This document shows, one piece after another, positions 1 to 11,500 of a stretch of DNA of 64,000 nucleotides; position 1 is the first letter of the stretch; every line of letters starts with the position of its first letter. The position numbers and the translations under genes were made by a program. The DNA is from Yamagishiella unicocca (lineage: Eukaryota; Chlorophyta; Chlorophyceae; Chlamydomonadales; Volvocaceae): the NCBI GenBank assembly GCA_003116995.1, contig BDSL01000067.1, forward strand, positions 391,001 through 455,000, given 5' to 3'. The notes under the pieces were generated by a model. The model saw nothing but the letters and a program-made list of their open reading frames with translations, made no database searches and was not told where the DNA came from.

Positions 1-1559
1 CGGGGCCGCATTCTTCAGATGGGTCGACTGCTGCCGCGCCGTGTGCGGCTCGGCTTCAACAACGAAACAAAGCCATTGTGCGGGCTTACAGGTAAAGGTT
101 GGCGCTGCGGGCTGATGGCAGGAGGTTGCAGGTCCAGGCCACTTGATTGCTGCGAGCTGCAACTCAACCTCCTTGAACCAAGACCATGACGGAGAAGCTT
201 TTCCTAGGGGAGTGCATGGGCTTGCCGTATGTGGGCGTAATCCTTGGCAGGGTAATCAAAGCCTCCGACCGCCGCCAGTCATTGACCCGCTCTTTAGTTC
301 CCTTGCGTGCAGTGCTCTATTGAGCTGCGCGCGGGGAATAACCCTAACATGTACGTAAAAGTGACCAGTTATCGTACGTGTACGTGACAGGGACGTCGGG
401 ACTTCACCAGTAAAATCGCTTCTCACGGGCGGCAAACGACCGGTGAGTCCTTTGTCCCGCCTATCGCGTCACCACTGGCTGGCAGCACACCAAACAAGGC
501 GGCGCCGGAGGATGTCACGGCCTGAGCAGGATTCCGCTGTGACTGACCCAGGCTGACCGCAATGCCATGCTAACTGGCGACGAGCCTCGATCGATCTTCG
601 GACCCAGCCTGCAATGTCTGGCTGTTCTGGCCCCACATCGCGGTGTAGCAAGTAGTACTTGTTACCATCGTCAGAACCTGAAAGTTAAAGTGGAACAATA
701 AGCGAAAGCCGTTGCAACTGACGCACAACCCTGGTCCCGAAACCAGCAATGCACGCCGCCTGCCTTGTGGCAGCGGCTGCCCGGAGACTGTACCAGCTTC
801 AAGCAAACGGCGAATACAGCACTGCTTCGAGCGCCCCTGCCGATGCGTCACCGATACACATCGTGCAGGATAGCACACCTACACCTACCTCCCTGCTGGC
901 AGACTACTAGACGCATGTGCCGGCGTTGGGACCCATCCATGGGGCCTCGACATTGGCCAGCCCCTTTCAGCTCGGCCCAGCCATACCTGGTCCTACCTTC
1001 TGGTCTGGAACCCACTGTAACAATTACTACCTGATCATCCTCGCCGCACAAGCTCTGCCAGCCGCAACGTTTCAAATTAGGCACTGCACACTAACGTAGA
1101 CGCCCATCCAGTCCTGGCTCGAAACTGGCACCCAGAACGATCGGCGGCAGGCCGCATTCCGTACGACCCATCCCAAGTACGGCGTACAGCACGTGACGGA
1201 ATGATGGTTCACGTGCGCCTCGGGCACGAATCAACAACAACCCTGGGAGAAGCTCCTCGCCTGCGGTCCAGTGGGCTCACTGTCACGTGATCGCCACCTA
1301 CGCCCCACATGCTTGCAAGCTCCCTAGGCTGTTGACTGTCACCAGCTACCTTCCCGTTCCTGCTGCCCGGACCGCCAGGTGGCTCTATGTCCGGCCGAAC
1401 CACACAAGGCGGGCCTCTGCGCCCTCTACAACCACACCGTTGATTATAAACCTGCTGTGGCGGGATGGGCACTTGCCGTTTAGGGTCTGCGACCCCCCCT
1501 CCCGCACCCCTGCTGCTCCCGAACGACAAGCAGACAAGCAGCTAACGTACTCAAAGCTG
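1..1559. other. Region without a supportable gene
   Basis: No open frame here shows recognisable domains or a coherent exon chain. The first 60 bases weakly resemble, on the minus strand, the start region of the ankyrin genes (compare 4,340-4,385), so a further copy might begin just left of the window, but the match is too short to annotate. A dispersed repeat ending in an ACCCACTGTAAC core lies at about 1,001-1,022. Confidence 0.4.
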
Positions 1560-2048
1560 GCACCCTCCAGGACCGGCAGCAGCAGGCCCCACTTCCCCGG
1601 GCTCCAACCAGCAGTAACCCCCACCACTGCACGCGGGGCTTCTACCCGGATACAACACCGTGACAATCGTACCCAAGGGCGGGAGCAGGTGGGTGGACAA
1701 AGCGCCTACCCCCTCCGCCACCATCCCTCACAGGTTCCACGTCTCCAGAGAGACCTCCTGGCAACACCACCCCACCACCTGCCACCACCCGGCCATGCAC
1801 GAGGTCACTGGCAAGGAAGGGGGCCATTACCGACCCAAGCCTCCCACACCCCTTACCCCCACCTCACCCAAACACAAGATTGTGGAACCCATCTGGCATG
1901 TGGGGTGGCGGTGAAGTGGAGTGAGTCCCTGCTCCACACTTCGCCGCATCTCTCGCTCTGACAATTTATCACGCACATGGCAACCGGGCAACAAAACATT
2001 ACCACAGCGTGCAACCGCTAGGGCACCTGTCAGTTCCGTCAGGTTCTG
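1560..2048 (-). repeat. Duplicated 3' flank of ankyrin unit A
   Basis: About 490 bases downstream of the ankyrin gene stop codon are shared with two other places, about 5,040-5,655 and 23,280-23,884. Shared landmarks include a CACCACTGCAC stretch and a run starting TTCCACGTCTCCAGAG. Frames through it are not conserved between the copies, so I read it as 3' untranslated or flanking DNA that travelled with the gene during segmental duplication, not as an exon. Confidence 0.6.
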
Positions 2049-4360
2049 TCAGCTCCGCATTTGTCGCCGGTTCTGCACGGCTGCCAGCCACGCCAGCACC
2101 TCGTGCCGATCCTCTGCCTGTCGACGGCTAGCCATGTACACTGCCTCATCCCAATCCATCGGGCAGCCTGCCTCTACCAGCCAGCGCAGCACGGGAAACT
2201 CACACGCGCCCCAGGTGGAGCGCGTGAAGATCTCCGCGTCGGAGCCCCAGGGGCAGCCCAGCCGCCGTAAGCAGCGCAGCGTGGCCAGGTCGCCGTTGCG
2301 GGCAGCGATCAAGTAGGCGCTGCCGTTGTCCTGAGGATGAGGGAGGGATGTTGCGTTGAGGGATCACCTGGCGAGACGAGACGTCGGCAGTTGCTGGCAG
2401 AAACCACCGGATGCGTTCCCCCGGAGGTTACTCCAGACAACAATGCCGGACCCGCCCTAACCCAGCATCCCGTCTATCTCAACCCCGCCCTTCAGAGTTC
2501 AGACGCTTCAGGCCGTCATCATCCTTGTACAAAACCTCAGTCCCCCATATCCTTGGTTTGTCGGCCGTGGATTCGCGTATTATCCTTTACCCCCCATATC
2601 CCGTATCGTTGGGCCTGGTTCGGGTGTCTTTAATTTCGGTAGCCCTCCCTGTCTCGCTGCGACCTCCCTGCTTCTCCCCTGCGCCCCCACCAGGGCCACC
2701 ACGCACAGCAGCACCACCCTGGCTGACGCAACCACACCCGAACCGAACCCACCATGCAAGTGCAAGCCGGCAGCCATCACCCTAGCAGCTACTCCAGTGA
2801 CCCCCCCTGGGAGGGCTGCGGTCGCCCACATCAGCCCCAACATTCCCGCGCGTAGGTTCCCTCAACTGGACCCTTATAACCTCAAAACTAGGCAGTCGCT
2901 ACGTTCGCTAGTTAGTTGGTTCAACGTTTTCCACCGCGCCCAGTCACAACATGTCCGCAGTTTGACAAGCCGGAAATCTCGCTAGATCAACGAACAAATC
3001 AGCCAACCACCATCAGCCCACGGGGCCCGCGCCATGCAACACCCACCGTCATGGGGCAGCCGTGCTCCACCAGCCACTCCAGCGCCTCCTCGCAGCCACT
3101 CTCTGCAGCGAAGTAGAAGGTGGTGTTGTCCCATTCGCATCCGCGCTCGCGCAGCCAGGACAACAGCTCCACGCTGCCCGAATAGGGCGCGTCGCCGGCG
3201 TCAAGGCTCGCTATGTCGGCACCAAGCATCTCCACCGCCCAGGCCACCACCGCCAGGTGGCCACCAATGGCTGCGGCTCCTGCAATACCTGAAGCATCCA
3301 GGGGGCAGCCGTGAGCGTGCAGGGCTTCCAGGACGGCCAGGTGGCCACCCTCAGCGGCGTCACGTCCAACCGCCCCGTCCTCGCCGGCTCTTACACCCTC
3401 CGCCAGCAGGAACGTCACAGCAGCCAGGTTGCCGGTGCGGGCGGCCACCTCCAGTGCAGTTACGTCTGCCGGGTAGCCCCGCTGCCGCAGCCACCGCAGG
3501 CGGTCCACTGCGTCCGGTAGGAATGCCGCCCGGCGACAGCAATCGGCACTGCGCTGGTAGCCCTGCCCCTCCAGCCACTCGACCTTGGCCTGCCAGTCCG
3601 CTGTGGGGCTGCTGGTAGCGGCTTCCGCCATCGCCGCCCAAACATCGCCGCCGTTCACTCGCTCTCCAAACAAAGCGCTGTGAAAGCGTTTCAGTGTCAC
3701 CAGGTCGCATCCCTCAGCCAGCGCGGTGACAATGCTGCGTGGCTCCGTATCGGTACAGATTCGGTGGCCCATCAGCCACTCCATAAGGCCCACGTGGCCG
3801 CCGCGGGCAGCAGCATAAATGGCGCCTTTATCCCAGGAGCAGCCGTTGTCCAGGAGCCACTCGCACACCACTTGGCGGCCTGTCAGTGCTGCTGCGGCCA
3901 GCGAGTCGGCCCAGGGGTAGCCACGCTGCCGAAGCCACTGGCACACCTCGAGCCGCCCAGCAGCTGCGGCAGCGGGGACGAAATTCATGCTGCAGAAATC
4001 GACTGGGAGGCGCGCGGGACAATCCGCACCCTCAATCGCCACTTCCAGGTTGGGTAGGCTGCCGCTGACCGCTGTTAAGCTTAAAAGCCGTTGCCGCCTG
4101 TATAGGGTGAGCGACCGCATGGCGCCTGGCACGCCCCAGCGATCCTTAAATGCGTGGTGAGGCGATGGATCCGAAAGCCGAACAGTCGTGTACTGGCCGA
4201 ACTGCAGCGAGGTTGCTTTGTCCACCAAGCGGATAGTGCACGCGACCTCATTGGGGCGCAGGAAGCGCACGATGTTCTCCAGTATGTCCCGTGACCATAC
4301 TCGTGCCGCTGAAACGGTGGAGGCCTCGTCCAGGAAATGCGTTGACTGCCGCTGTGACAT
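2049..4360 (-). CDS. F-box-like/ankyrin-repeat protein, copy A (two exons, intact)
   Basis: Minus-strand gene: exon 1 is 4360-3047 and exon 2 is 2330-2049, joined in phase 0 (donor ACG|GTGGGT, acceptor CCTCAG|GAC), giving 531 residues. The start is the ATG at 4360, and all three family members begin MSxxQS. Residues about 20-60 (DILENIVRFLRPNEVACTIR) look like an F-box-type helical segment. The rest is a chain of ankyrin-like repeats with the signature WLRQRGYPW and WLLDNGCSW followed by AAxxGHxxV. Exon 2 (DNGSAYLIAARNGDLATLRC) adds the last repeats. F-box/ankyrin proteins usually act as substrate receptors for SCF ubiquitin ligases; that role is inferred here, because the F-box match is only by eye. 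The closest relatives in the window are at 24,013-26,156 and 52,909-54,981. No stop or frameshift is visible. Confidence 0.82.
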
Positions 4361-4799
4361 AGGTGGCTCGGCTTCAATAAAATCGAATATATGCGAGGCG
4401 CTTTATGATAACCGGTTATGAAGCTGGTGTTTGGTGCGGTGGGCTGGCAAATGAGGGTCGCAGGCACAAGGTACAAGTAGCGTTGCTTGCTGCTAGGCAC
4501 AATTCGCGTCTCCCGAGCAATTCGAGTTCCTCTTAAGTTGTGATAAGAGGTGCAGTGGACATGCGAGGCTGAGCGTGACCGTCAGTTATCACGAGTTTAT
4601 TGCAACTTGGTTGGTTCCGTTAATTTGGCAGGGCCCTGTACTCTTAGTCAACCAATTTCTCCCTCACAGTGGCGCCTCTTCGTTATCTCTCTTTAAGGAC
4701 GTATACGCCGTTGCTTATGACGGATCACGAGCCTCATTGAAGTACATTTGCCGGGCAACATGTCTCCGAGGTGTTTCACCAGGCAGCGCCAGGATTCAC
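4361..4799. other. Upstream region of ankyrin gene A
   Basis: No gene seen. A short stretch (about 4,480-4,500, TTGCTGCTAGG followed by GCGTCTC) is shared with the region just upstream of the other minus-strand ankyrin gene near 26,160-26,190, so some of the promoter or 5' untranslated DNA was duplicated with the gene. About 90 bases at the junction are present only here. Confidence 0.4.
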
Positions 4800-6216
4800 C
4801 CTACTGCCGTGCAAGGCCCAACGGTTCCGGGCCATTAAATGGGTGCCAAACTGCTGGATGACGACAAATGCCGCTTTCCACTAACGTTTCTCGCCACAAT
4901 CCACAAAGCAAACCGAAAGGGTGCTGGCATCCTGGTTTACCCGATAGGACACGGGCTGCGTCCTGAGCTTGTACCACCTCTCGCATCAACTTGGCACTGC
5001 TACTGAACGACAGGGCAGCTAGAGTATCCAAAGCTTGCGACAATAATGACTGGCAGCAGCATCCAGCAAATCGTACCCAGTAACCCCCACCACTGCACAT
5101 GGGGTTTCGGCCGAGATACAACAACAGCGTTGGAGGAAGGAGGCCGTACACACCCAAGGGAGGGAGCGGGTGGGTGGAAACAGCGCCCACCCCCTCCGCC
5201 ACCATCCCTCACAGGTTCCACGTCTCCAGAGGGACCTCCTGGCAACACCGCTCCACCACCTGCCACTCCCCGGCCATGCACTAGGTCACTGGCAAGGCAG
5301 GGGGGCGCAATGCTCCACCAGCGCTCCACCAGCGCTCAGCCCCGGGCTCATCGAAGCGAGGCGCCACAGCCTTTTGCCGCAACTCCACCCACTGGAAGAC
5401 GAGACTGTGGAACCCACGTCGCCCTTGGGGCCCTGAGCCACCCTTCACACCACACCGCATCTTGTGCCCTTGACAACTAACGGCGCCCATTCCATGACAA
5501 CCGGGCTACCGTACCCACACCAACCAACATAACAATAACCACACCAGGCAACTGCTAGGGCCATCCGTCGATCTAGGGCCACTTCTACAGTGCTTGCACT
5601 ACCTGCTGGGCGCCAAGGGGATATGCTACTGCCACCATGACTGTCGCGACATCTGCTACTGCGATGCACCTAATCGCTGCTTCCGTTCGGCTGCCAGCCA
5701 TGCCTGCACCTCGTGCCGATCCTCCCCCCTCCACCGGCCCGCCGCCTTCACTGCCGTATTCCAATCCACCGGGTAGCCCGCTTCTACCAGCCAGCGCAGC
5801 ACGGGAAAAGCACACGTGCTCCAGGCATCGCGCGCGAAGGTCTTCCTGTCGGAGCCCCAGGCGCAGCCCAGTCGCCGCAAGCAGCGCAGCATGGCCAGGT
5901 CGCCGCTCTCTGAGCAGCGATCAAGTAGGCGCTGCCGTCGTCCTGAGGATGAGGGAGGGATGTTGCGTTGAGGGACTACCATGGCGAGACGAGACGTGGG
6001 CAGTTGCTGGCAGAAACCACCGGATGTGTTCTCCCAGAGGTTTACTTCGGACAACAATGCCGGACCCTCCCTAACCCAGCATCCCGCCTACTCCACCCAC
6101 ACCCTTCAGAGTTCAGGCGCTTCAGGCCGTCATCGTCCTTCTCCTAAGGGAAACCCTCGGCCCCCCTATCCAGCATCGTTGGGCCTGGTTCGGGTGTCAT
6201 TAATTTCCCCGGGGGG
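4800..6216 (-). pseudogene. Truncated ankyrin unit B (exon 2 and intron remnant only)
   Basis: This stretch aligns with about 22,862-24,420 (unit C) and in part with 1,560-2,640 (unit A). It keeps the downstream flank, the last exon (5942-5656) and about 270 bases of the preceding intron, then stops abruptly at 6,216; exon 1 is absent. Within the exon remnant two extra bases near the AAxNGDLA block shift the frame, so even this piece would not splice into a proper protein. The frame after the shift (SGDLAMLRCLRRLGC onward) still matches the family. The right-hand break coincides with the start of the decayed recombinase region. Confidence 0.75.
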
Positions 6217-6597
6217 GGGGACGCTTTCGTCGAAGGGACGAGAAATGTGACCAGCCACCACGCCAGATGTGGGGGGTGGCACCACGTGCTGGAGGGAAGT
6301 ACTCCATGTGTAACCTCACTTCGCAACATACATTTGCAAGGTGACTTTTGGAAGCTATGGTAGTTGTTGCGATCGCCGGCAGGCCTGCACCCCTCTACGA
6401 GCCCTGGCAGCAAGGACAGCGGTGCTGATCGCAACACCCCCCGCCGGAAGGTCACCTCCGCCGAGTCATCGACTCCACCTGCCACCGCTGGGCCGTGAAG
6501 GCGCTGGCTCAGCTGGCGGGCAGCCGCGGGGCGAGGGAGGGGGGGCCGAGGGAGGGAGGGGCGAGGTGGTACCCGACTGGCCCGACTATGGCCCGAC

Positions 6598-6924
6598 TTG
6601 TCCACAGGGCTGGTGGCTCAGACGGAGGGTCGACACCAGTGCCGCATCTGCTGCCGGACTTCAACGGCCCCGCTGGTGCGTTGCGAAGGCTGCGACGCAG
6701 CGTGTCACGGGAGCTGCTTGGGCCTGGAGCGCACAGCGTACTCCGGGGGCTGGGTCGTGTGCCAGGCCTGCGTCCTCTCGGCAGCCGGGGTCGCGGCGAG
6801 GGGCTCAGGGACTGCAGCCTGGCGACTTGCCGGGAGGCAGCACGTGGGGCTGCTCCGTTCCGCAGTCGCTTCCAGTCCAGCAGAAACGTACCTATCGCAC
6901 AGGCGGCGGTTCTCTCAGTTTTGA
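6598..6924 (+). pseudogene. PHD-finger open frame, part of a decayed mobile element
   Basis: A 108-codon open frame contains a complete PHD-type zinc finger at 6,640-6,771. The ligands follow the Cys4-His-Cys3 order: C15, C18, C29, C32, H37, C40, C55, C58 (numbered from 6,598), with the usual tryptophan (W52) before the last pair. The first codon is TTG; a possible splice acceptor (TGTCCACAG) lies just before it, so the true start is unknown. Downstream frames lead into a tyrosine-recombinase remnant at 7,148-7,820. The PHD finger may target the element to modified histones, but that is inference. It could also be an unrelated host exon. Confidence 0.5.
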
Positions 6925-7820
6925 GACGAGCAGCTTGGGCTGTCGGAGTCGGAGGTTCTCCCGAGGGACCGGGGCAAGGGTCTGAACCCGATGGTGGCGT
7001 GCCTGTTCGTGACGTACGAGGCATCACGCACCACCGCATCAACCGCGGAGGGCTCTCAGCGCTCGCCGACGGGCAGCGGTCCCGTGGCGTCCGGGCTGGT
7101 GACACGGTCAGTCACCATCCTGGGTCAAGGCCACACTCGCGAGAGCTTTGCGGACCCAGTCGCCGGCGCACACCGAAGGTAGGGGTGCGAAAGCTCCGCT
7201 AGCGGTGGCGCTGCTGCGGCTGCTCATCGGTTGGCTGGTGACTCGGGCGGGGCCGAAGCCAGAGATAGCCTTGCGACATGCGTGCGACACCTGCTGGTTG
7301 GCGATCGGTTTCTCCGGTTTGCTACAACGATCGGAATTCTTCGCGCTGACTCCCGCCAACATCACAGACATCCCGCGAGGCGGCGTGTCGTTCTGGACCG
7401 CATGCAGCAAGGCGGATCAGCTGTGACGAGGAGTTTCGGCTTGCTTGGCGGAGTGTACGAGGGCGGGGTGCCGATCGGAAACAATAGTGCGGAGGTTCCT
7501 AGAAGCGCACTCGCGGGCGGGTGGCAAGGCCTCGGACCCCTCTTTCCGGGGTGGGGCCCGACGGGACCGGCGTTTGAGCACAGCATGTCAAAGGGAGTGT
7601 TTACTGCGAGGCTGCGCGAGCTGTTGGGGGCGGCCCAGTCAGAGTTCCCGCAGTTGGGCTGCGACTAGGGCTGTTTCGGCACATAGCCTATCGCGATGGC
7701 AGAGGCGGGGGTGAGTCGCGAGCTCATCCAGGTCCAGGGGAGGCGGCAATCGGACGCAGTAGATGTTTACCTGCAGCCGTCCCTGGCCACCCGGCTGGGC
7801 GTGGTCGGCAGCTTGTAGCA
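6925..7820 (+). pseudogene. Decayed tyrosine recombinase (DIRS- or Crypton-like)
   Basis: Recombinase-like blocks occur in order but in shifting frames. The first is a helical segment ending GLLQRSEFFALTPANI (7,313-7,360), which carries the first catalytic arginine. Next is HSLSR (about 7,679-7,693), matching the HxxR box, usually HSLRRGG in DIRS-type enzymes. Last comes GRRQSDAVDVYLQPSLATRL (about 7,739-7,800), matching the GRWxSDAxxxYL end with the nucleophile tyrosine. The usual tryptophan in that box is arginine. At least two frameshifts separate the blocks. No reverse transcriptase is seen next to it, so a Crypton-type DNA element or a 3' fragment of a DIRS element are both possible. The copy cannot be functional as it stands. 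Confidence 0.65.
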
Positions 7821-8544
7821 CGAGCGCAGGAGGACTCGCAGTGAGAGAGCAGGAGATCGGTTCCCGGACTTGGTGTGGGGGGAGTTGAGATCTTAGGATC
7901 ACAGAGAGCAGAGCGGCACCGGGGCAGCGCCCAAGGGGCGCGGGCCGGCCTGCCACATCGCAGGTGTGAGGATAGGGGCCAAAGACCCTGGGGGCCGCAC
8001 ACTTCCCCCATCCCACACGTCGCCCTCTCGGTCGCGGCTTGTAGACGGAAGAGACAGGAGTTTTCTAGGGTCGGAAGATCAGAAAGGCTCTCGGGCAATA
8101 CGGCGACCAGTAGGATTGCGAGCGGTCGGTGCTATCGAGCGTTGTCTGTCCGCACAACCCCTGGAGTGTAGAGGCGGTGGAAGCGCTCCGAGCGTTAGTG
8201 TCTGTAGCTTGTTTGTCGCCGTAATTACGTTTCGAATTAGTACGGGCCGAGCGGCAGTAGCTCTAAGCGGATTTGCACGACACTCGATGGCTCGATCGCT
8301 ACCTTGTAAAACATGACTGTAGCATATTACGTATAACCGTATCGAAGCAACGTGCAGGTCAATCAATACTGCAGCTTCCTGGTCTGTGTGCGCCATCACA
8401 ATGCCTCGCATGCATCCTGGCTACGGTGCACTGGGAAGCTCCTTCTAGGCTGGGTGTCCGCCGGATAGCCTGTATGCCTATGTGCGAGTCCTGGAAACCA
8501 AGGCCCTTGGAAACCTGAGGGCGGACAAGCCAACCTAGCTGGAA
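7821..8544. other. Unassigned spacer
   Basis: No gene, tandem repeat or recognisable element end was found between the recombinase relic and the first exon of the TIR-like/TPR gene. The promoter of that gene presumably lies in the right-hand part, but no clear TATA box stands out. Confidence 0.35.
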
Positions 8545-11500
8545 ATGGAGGCTCTAAGTGGCGCTAAGGCACCGTCCGGCAATGACGTACCCCCTCCAGG
8601 GCCTGAGCTCGTGTATTCTGTTTCACTCCAGAAGAATCGCATTGGCTGCAAAGCCGGCGCGATGGCCCGCCCTGCCACGCACATCTCGAATGTAAGGGCA
8701 CGGCTTGCATCCCCAGGGGGCACGCGAGGAGCCGTCGAAGAGGCGCAACCATGCAATCAATTATATATGCACCCATCAGTATTTACGTAGTTGCCGAGCG
8801 GCAGTAAACAGTACGAGTTGGATGACGCAGCAGGGGAAAGCCGAATCGCAGCACTGGCCTCAAACACGTCCCCCGCTCTCCCCCGCCTTCTGTTTGCTCG
8901 CAGGCTGCGGTGTCCCTAGCCTGGCTGCAGCGGTTTGTCAAGGACAACCGGATTCGCGAGCTCGGCCTGAACTCGGTGCAGCTGGTTGAGCAGATCATCA
9001 AGCCACGGACGTCTAGCTATGGGTGCCGCTTCTTTGAGTGCCTCTTCCCTGAGCGCCGCTCTGCCAAGTGCCGCTTCACTGACTGGATGCTGCAGGACCC
9101 GGCCCTTCGAGGCGCCGTGTCCCACGGGCGGCCGTTCTTCTTCATCAGCCACACCTGGTCCCGGCCCTTTGCGGAGACGTTAGACATGGTGGCTAATCAA
9201 TTTGAGCCTGAGCGGCAGAAGGCGTGGAGGCGGAAGGACGGCCAGCCGCTGCCGCCCCTGGCTGCCGACGAGGTCTTTGTGTGGTTCGACATGTTTGCCG
9301 TGGTGAGTAATGACGATAATTACCGTACAGCAATGTAAGGCCCGTTGAAGCATGTGCGCAGGTCCCGAGGTTGTGTCGTAATGTCCTGCCAACCAGATCC
9401 AAAGGGAGCAACTGCCGTGCTGGGGTCCAACCGCCCCTCCCGCACCTGCCTTTTCTGCTCGCTGCCCTCCCAGAATCAGCACGTGGTCGGGCAGGACAAT
9501 GGCGATTTGGCGGCACTGTGGGAGGCAATCCACGACGCGCAGGAGACCCTCATGGTCCTGGACCCGGAAGGTGCCTTGCTCACGCGCATCTGGTGCCTGT
9601 ACGAGGCGTGGCAGACCAGCAAGGCGGGGGACAACAAGCTGCGGATGCTGTCGTACGGACTCGACTTCAAGAAGCTCCAGAAGGTCGGTCTTGCAGGGTA
9701 GCGGTGGGGCTAGTGACACGGGCTAGGGGGGGGCCTACTGACAGGGGCTAGGGGGCCGAGTGGTGGATAGGGGGTTCGGGCATAGTGGCAAAGGAAGGGG
9801 CAGGGGGGGGCAGGGGGGGTTTCGAGGAAGACCCGTGAGAAATAACCGTTTAGAATCGACGTTTGGATATGCACGCTGGAGAAGACTGGGTTGAGAATAC
9901 GAAAGACGGTCGTAGGTCGACCTTCGGTGGCTACGCTAAATCGGCTGCGGCGAGACGACAGGAAGCGAGGACCCCGCGCGACGCAAGGAAACGTTTCGCG
10001 GAACCGGTTGGTTTTGGGCGTTAGCTGGAGAACTGGGGAAGGCGGTGAGCGATGGGAGAGCGGACAGCGCGGCACGGTCCCGACCCGCCCGAATACCGAC
10101 CATAATGTTGCGGACAACGTGAGGAAGCCGGAAATTACCAGATGAGGTCCGCCGGCGTCCGTGGCAGGAGGCCGGAGCCGCGCCGCCATGGGGGACCGGA
10201 GAACGCGAGAGCCTAGACGCAGGTCCCGACGCCCGCAGACAAGAACGCAACGACTAGCAAAGAGCGAACAAAACAGGGGTGCCCAGCCCGGCGGCGGAAC
10301 TCACCTGGTCAGGGCCCAGAACGGGTGGCGATGGCGGTCGACGCGAAGCATGCGGGCAGGGGGCACCAGCGGGCGTCAGGAACAGCACCCATGTGCGGAG
10401 CGGGAGGGCAGGGGTCAAAGCAACGAAGAAGCCCCAGCGGCGTGGCGAAAGAGACACAGGCAGTGAAGGGGAAGCCGGATATATGGGGAGACGGATACGA
10501 CGCGGTCTTGTACGGCGGTGTACGGCGGAGGCCTGTACGACGGAGGACGGCGGTGATGAAAGGTGGGGCGTGAAGATGCGGGGCAGGGGGAAACCCAGCA
10601 GGCGAGCAGACAGGAGACGGGGGGAGGAGGAGGCAGTGCGCGGTCCGGGCTGGACGGATCCCCACAGCACTGCCACAGCGAGCACGGCGCCGCCACAGTG
10701 CGACGCCGGCGACGAGGGACACGGGAAGAGGGGCGGCCTAGGCGGGGAGGCCGGGGGCCTGTGGGAGGAGACGGTGCGCGAATGGCGGGTGCGCGGGTGG
10801 GCGGAGGGGCAGGGGGGGGGGGACCGAAGAGCGAAGCGGCGGGAACAATTTGCTAGGAGTAGTGTTTCGGTCGCGGCTGGTGGTGGGGCCGTGGAGGGGG
10901 AGAGGGGGCTGGCGCGGGATGAGGTGCGGAGGGAGGGGGAGGCGGGGGCGCGGGGTGCTGTTACAGGCGGGGGAGTTACAGGCGGGGTGGTGCAGGGGCG
11001 GGCTGCGGCAGGGGCGGGGCGCCGGTGCTGCTGGGCGCCGGTGTGGCAGGGAGGTCCGGGGCTGCTGGCTGGCCACTCTAGGTGTGGGCCCCGCCGCTGG
11101 CGGGCGCAGCGGCAGTCAGGTAGAGCGGAGCCGGCGGAGCGAGGGCGCGACGGGGCGGTCGAGGGGAGTGGGGGTGCGCCGGAGGTGAGGAGGGGGTGTC
11201 GGGGCGAGGGCGGGTGGGGTCACCACAAGTGGCGGTGGATGTCGGCCAGGAGGTCGACGGCGCCCGCGCGGTGGTAGAGGAAGGGGGAGGCGGCGACGAG
11301 GGCACGGAGGGTGGTGACCAGCCGGCGAGGGGAGTGGGCTTGGGTGACGAGGGCGTTGAGGACCAGGGCAATGTCGTCAAGGCAGAAATTATGGATCGGT
11401 GATGACGCGGCGGAGGCGGTGGAACTGGCTGGTGAAGATGTTGCGCTTGGAGGATTCATTGACGTTGGAGTGGATGGGGATGAAGCGGGTGAGGCGGACG

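Noticed and set aside
1660..1914. Third exon for the ankyrin gene in the conserved 3' flank
   Set aside because: Conserved in three copies, but indels between copies are not multiples of three and no frame is kept.
10279..11277. 332-codon plus-strand frame
   Set aside because: Gly/Arg-rich, lies in an intron over repeat copy A and antisense to the RT relic; not conserved in copies B or C.
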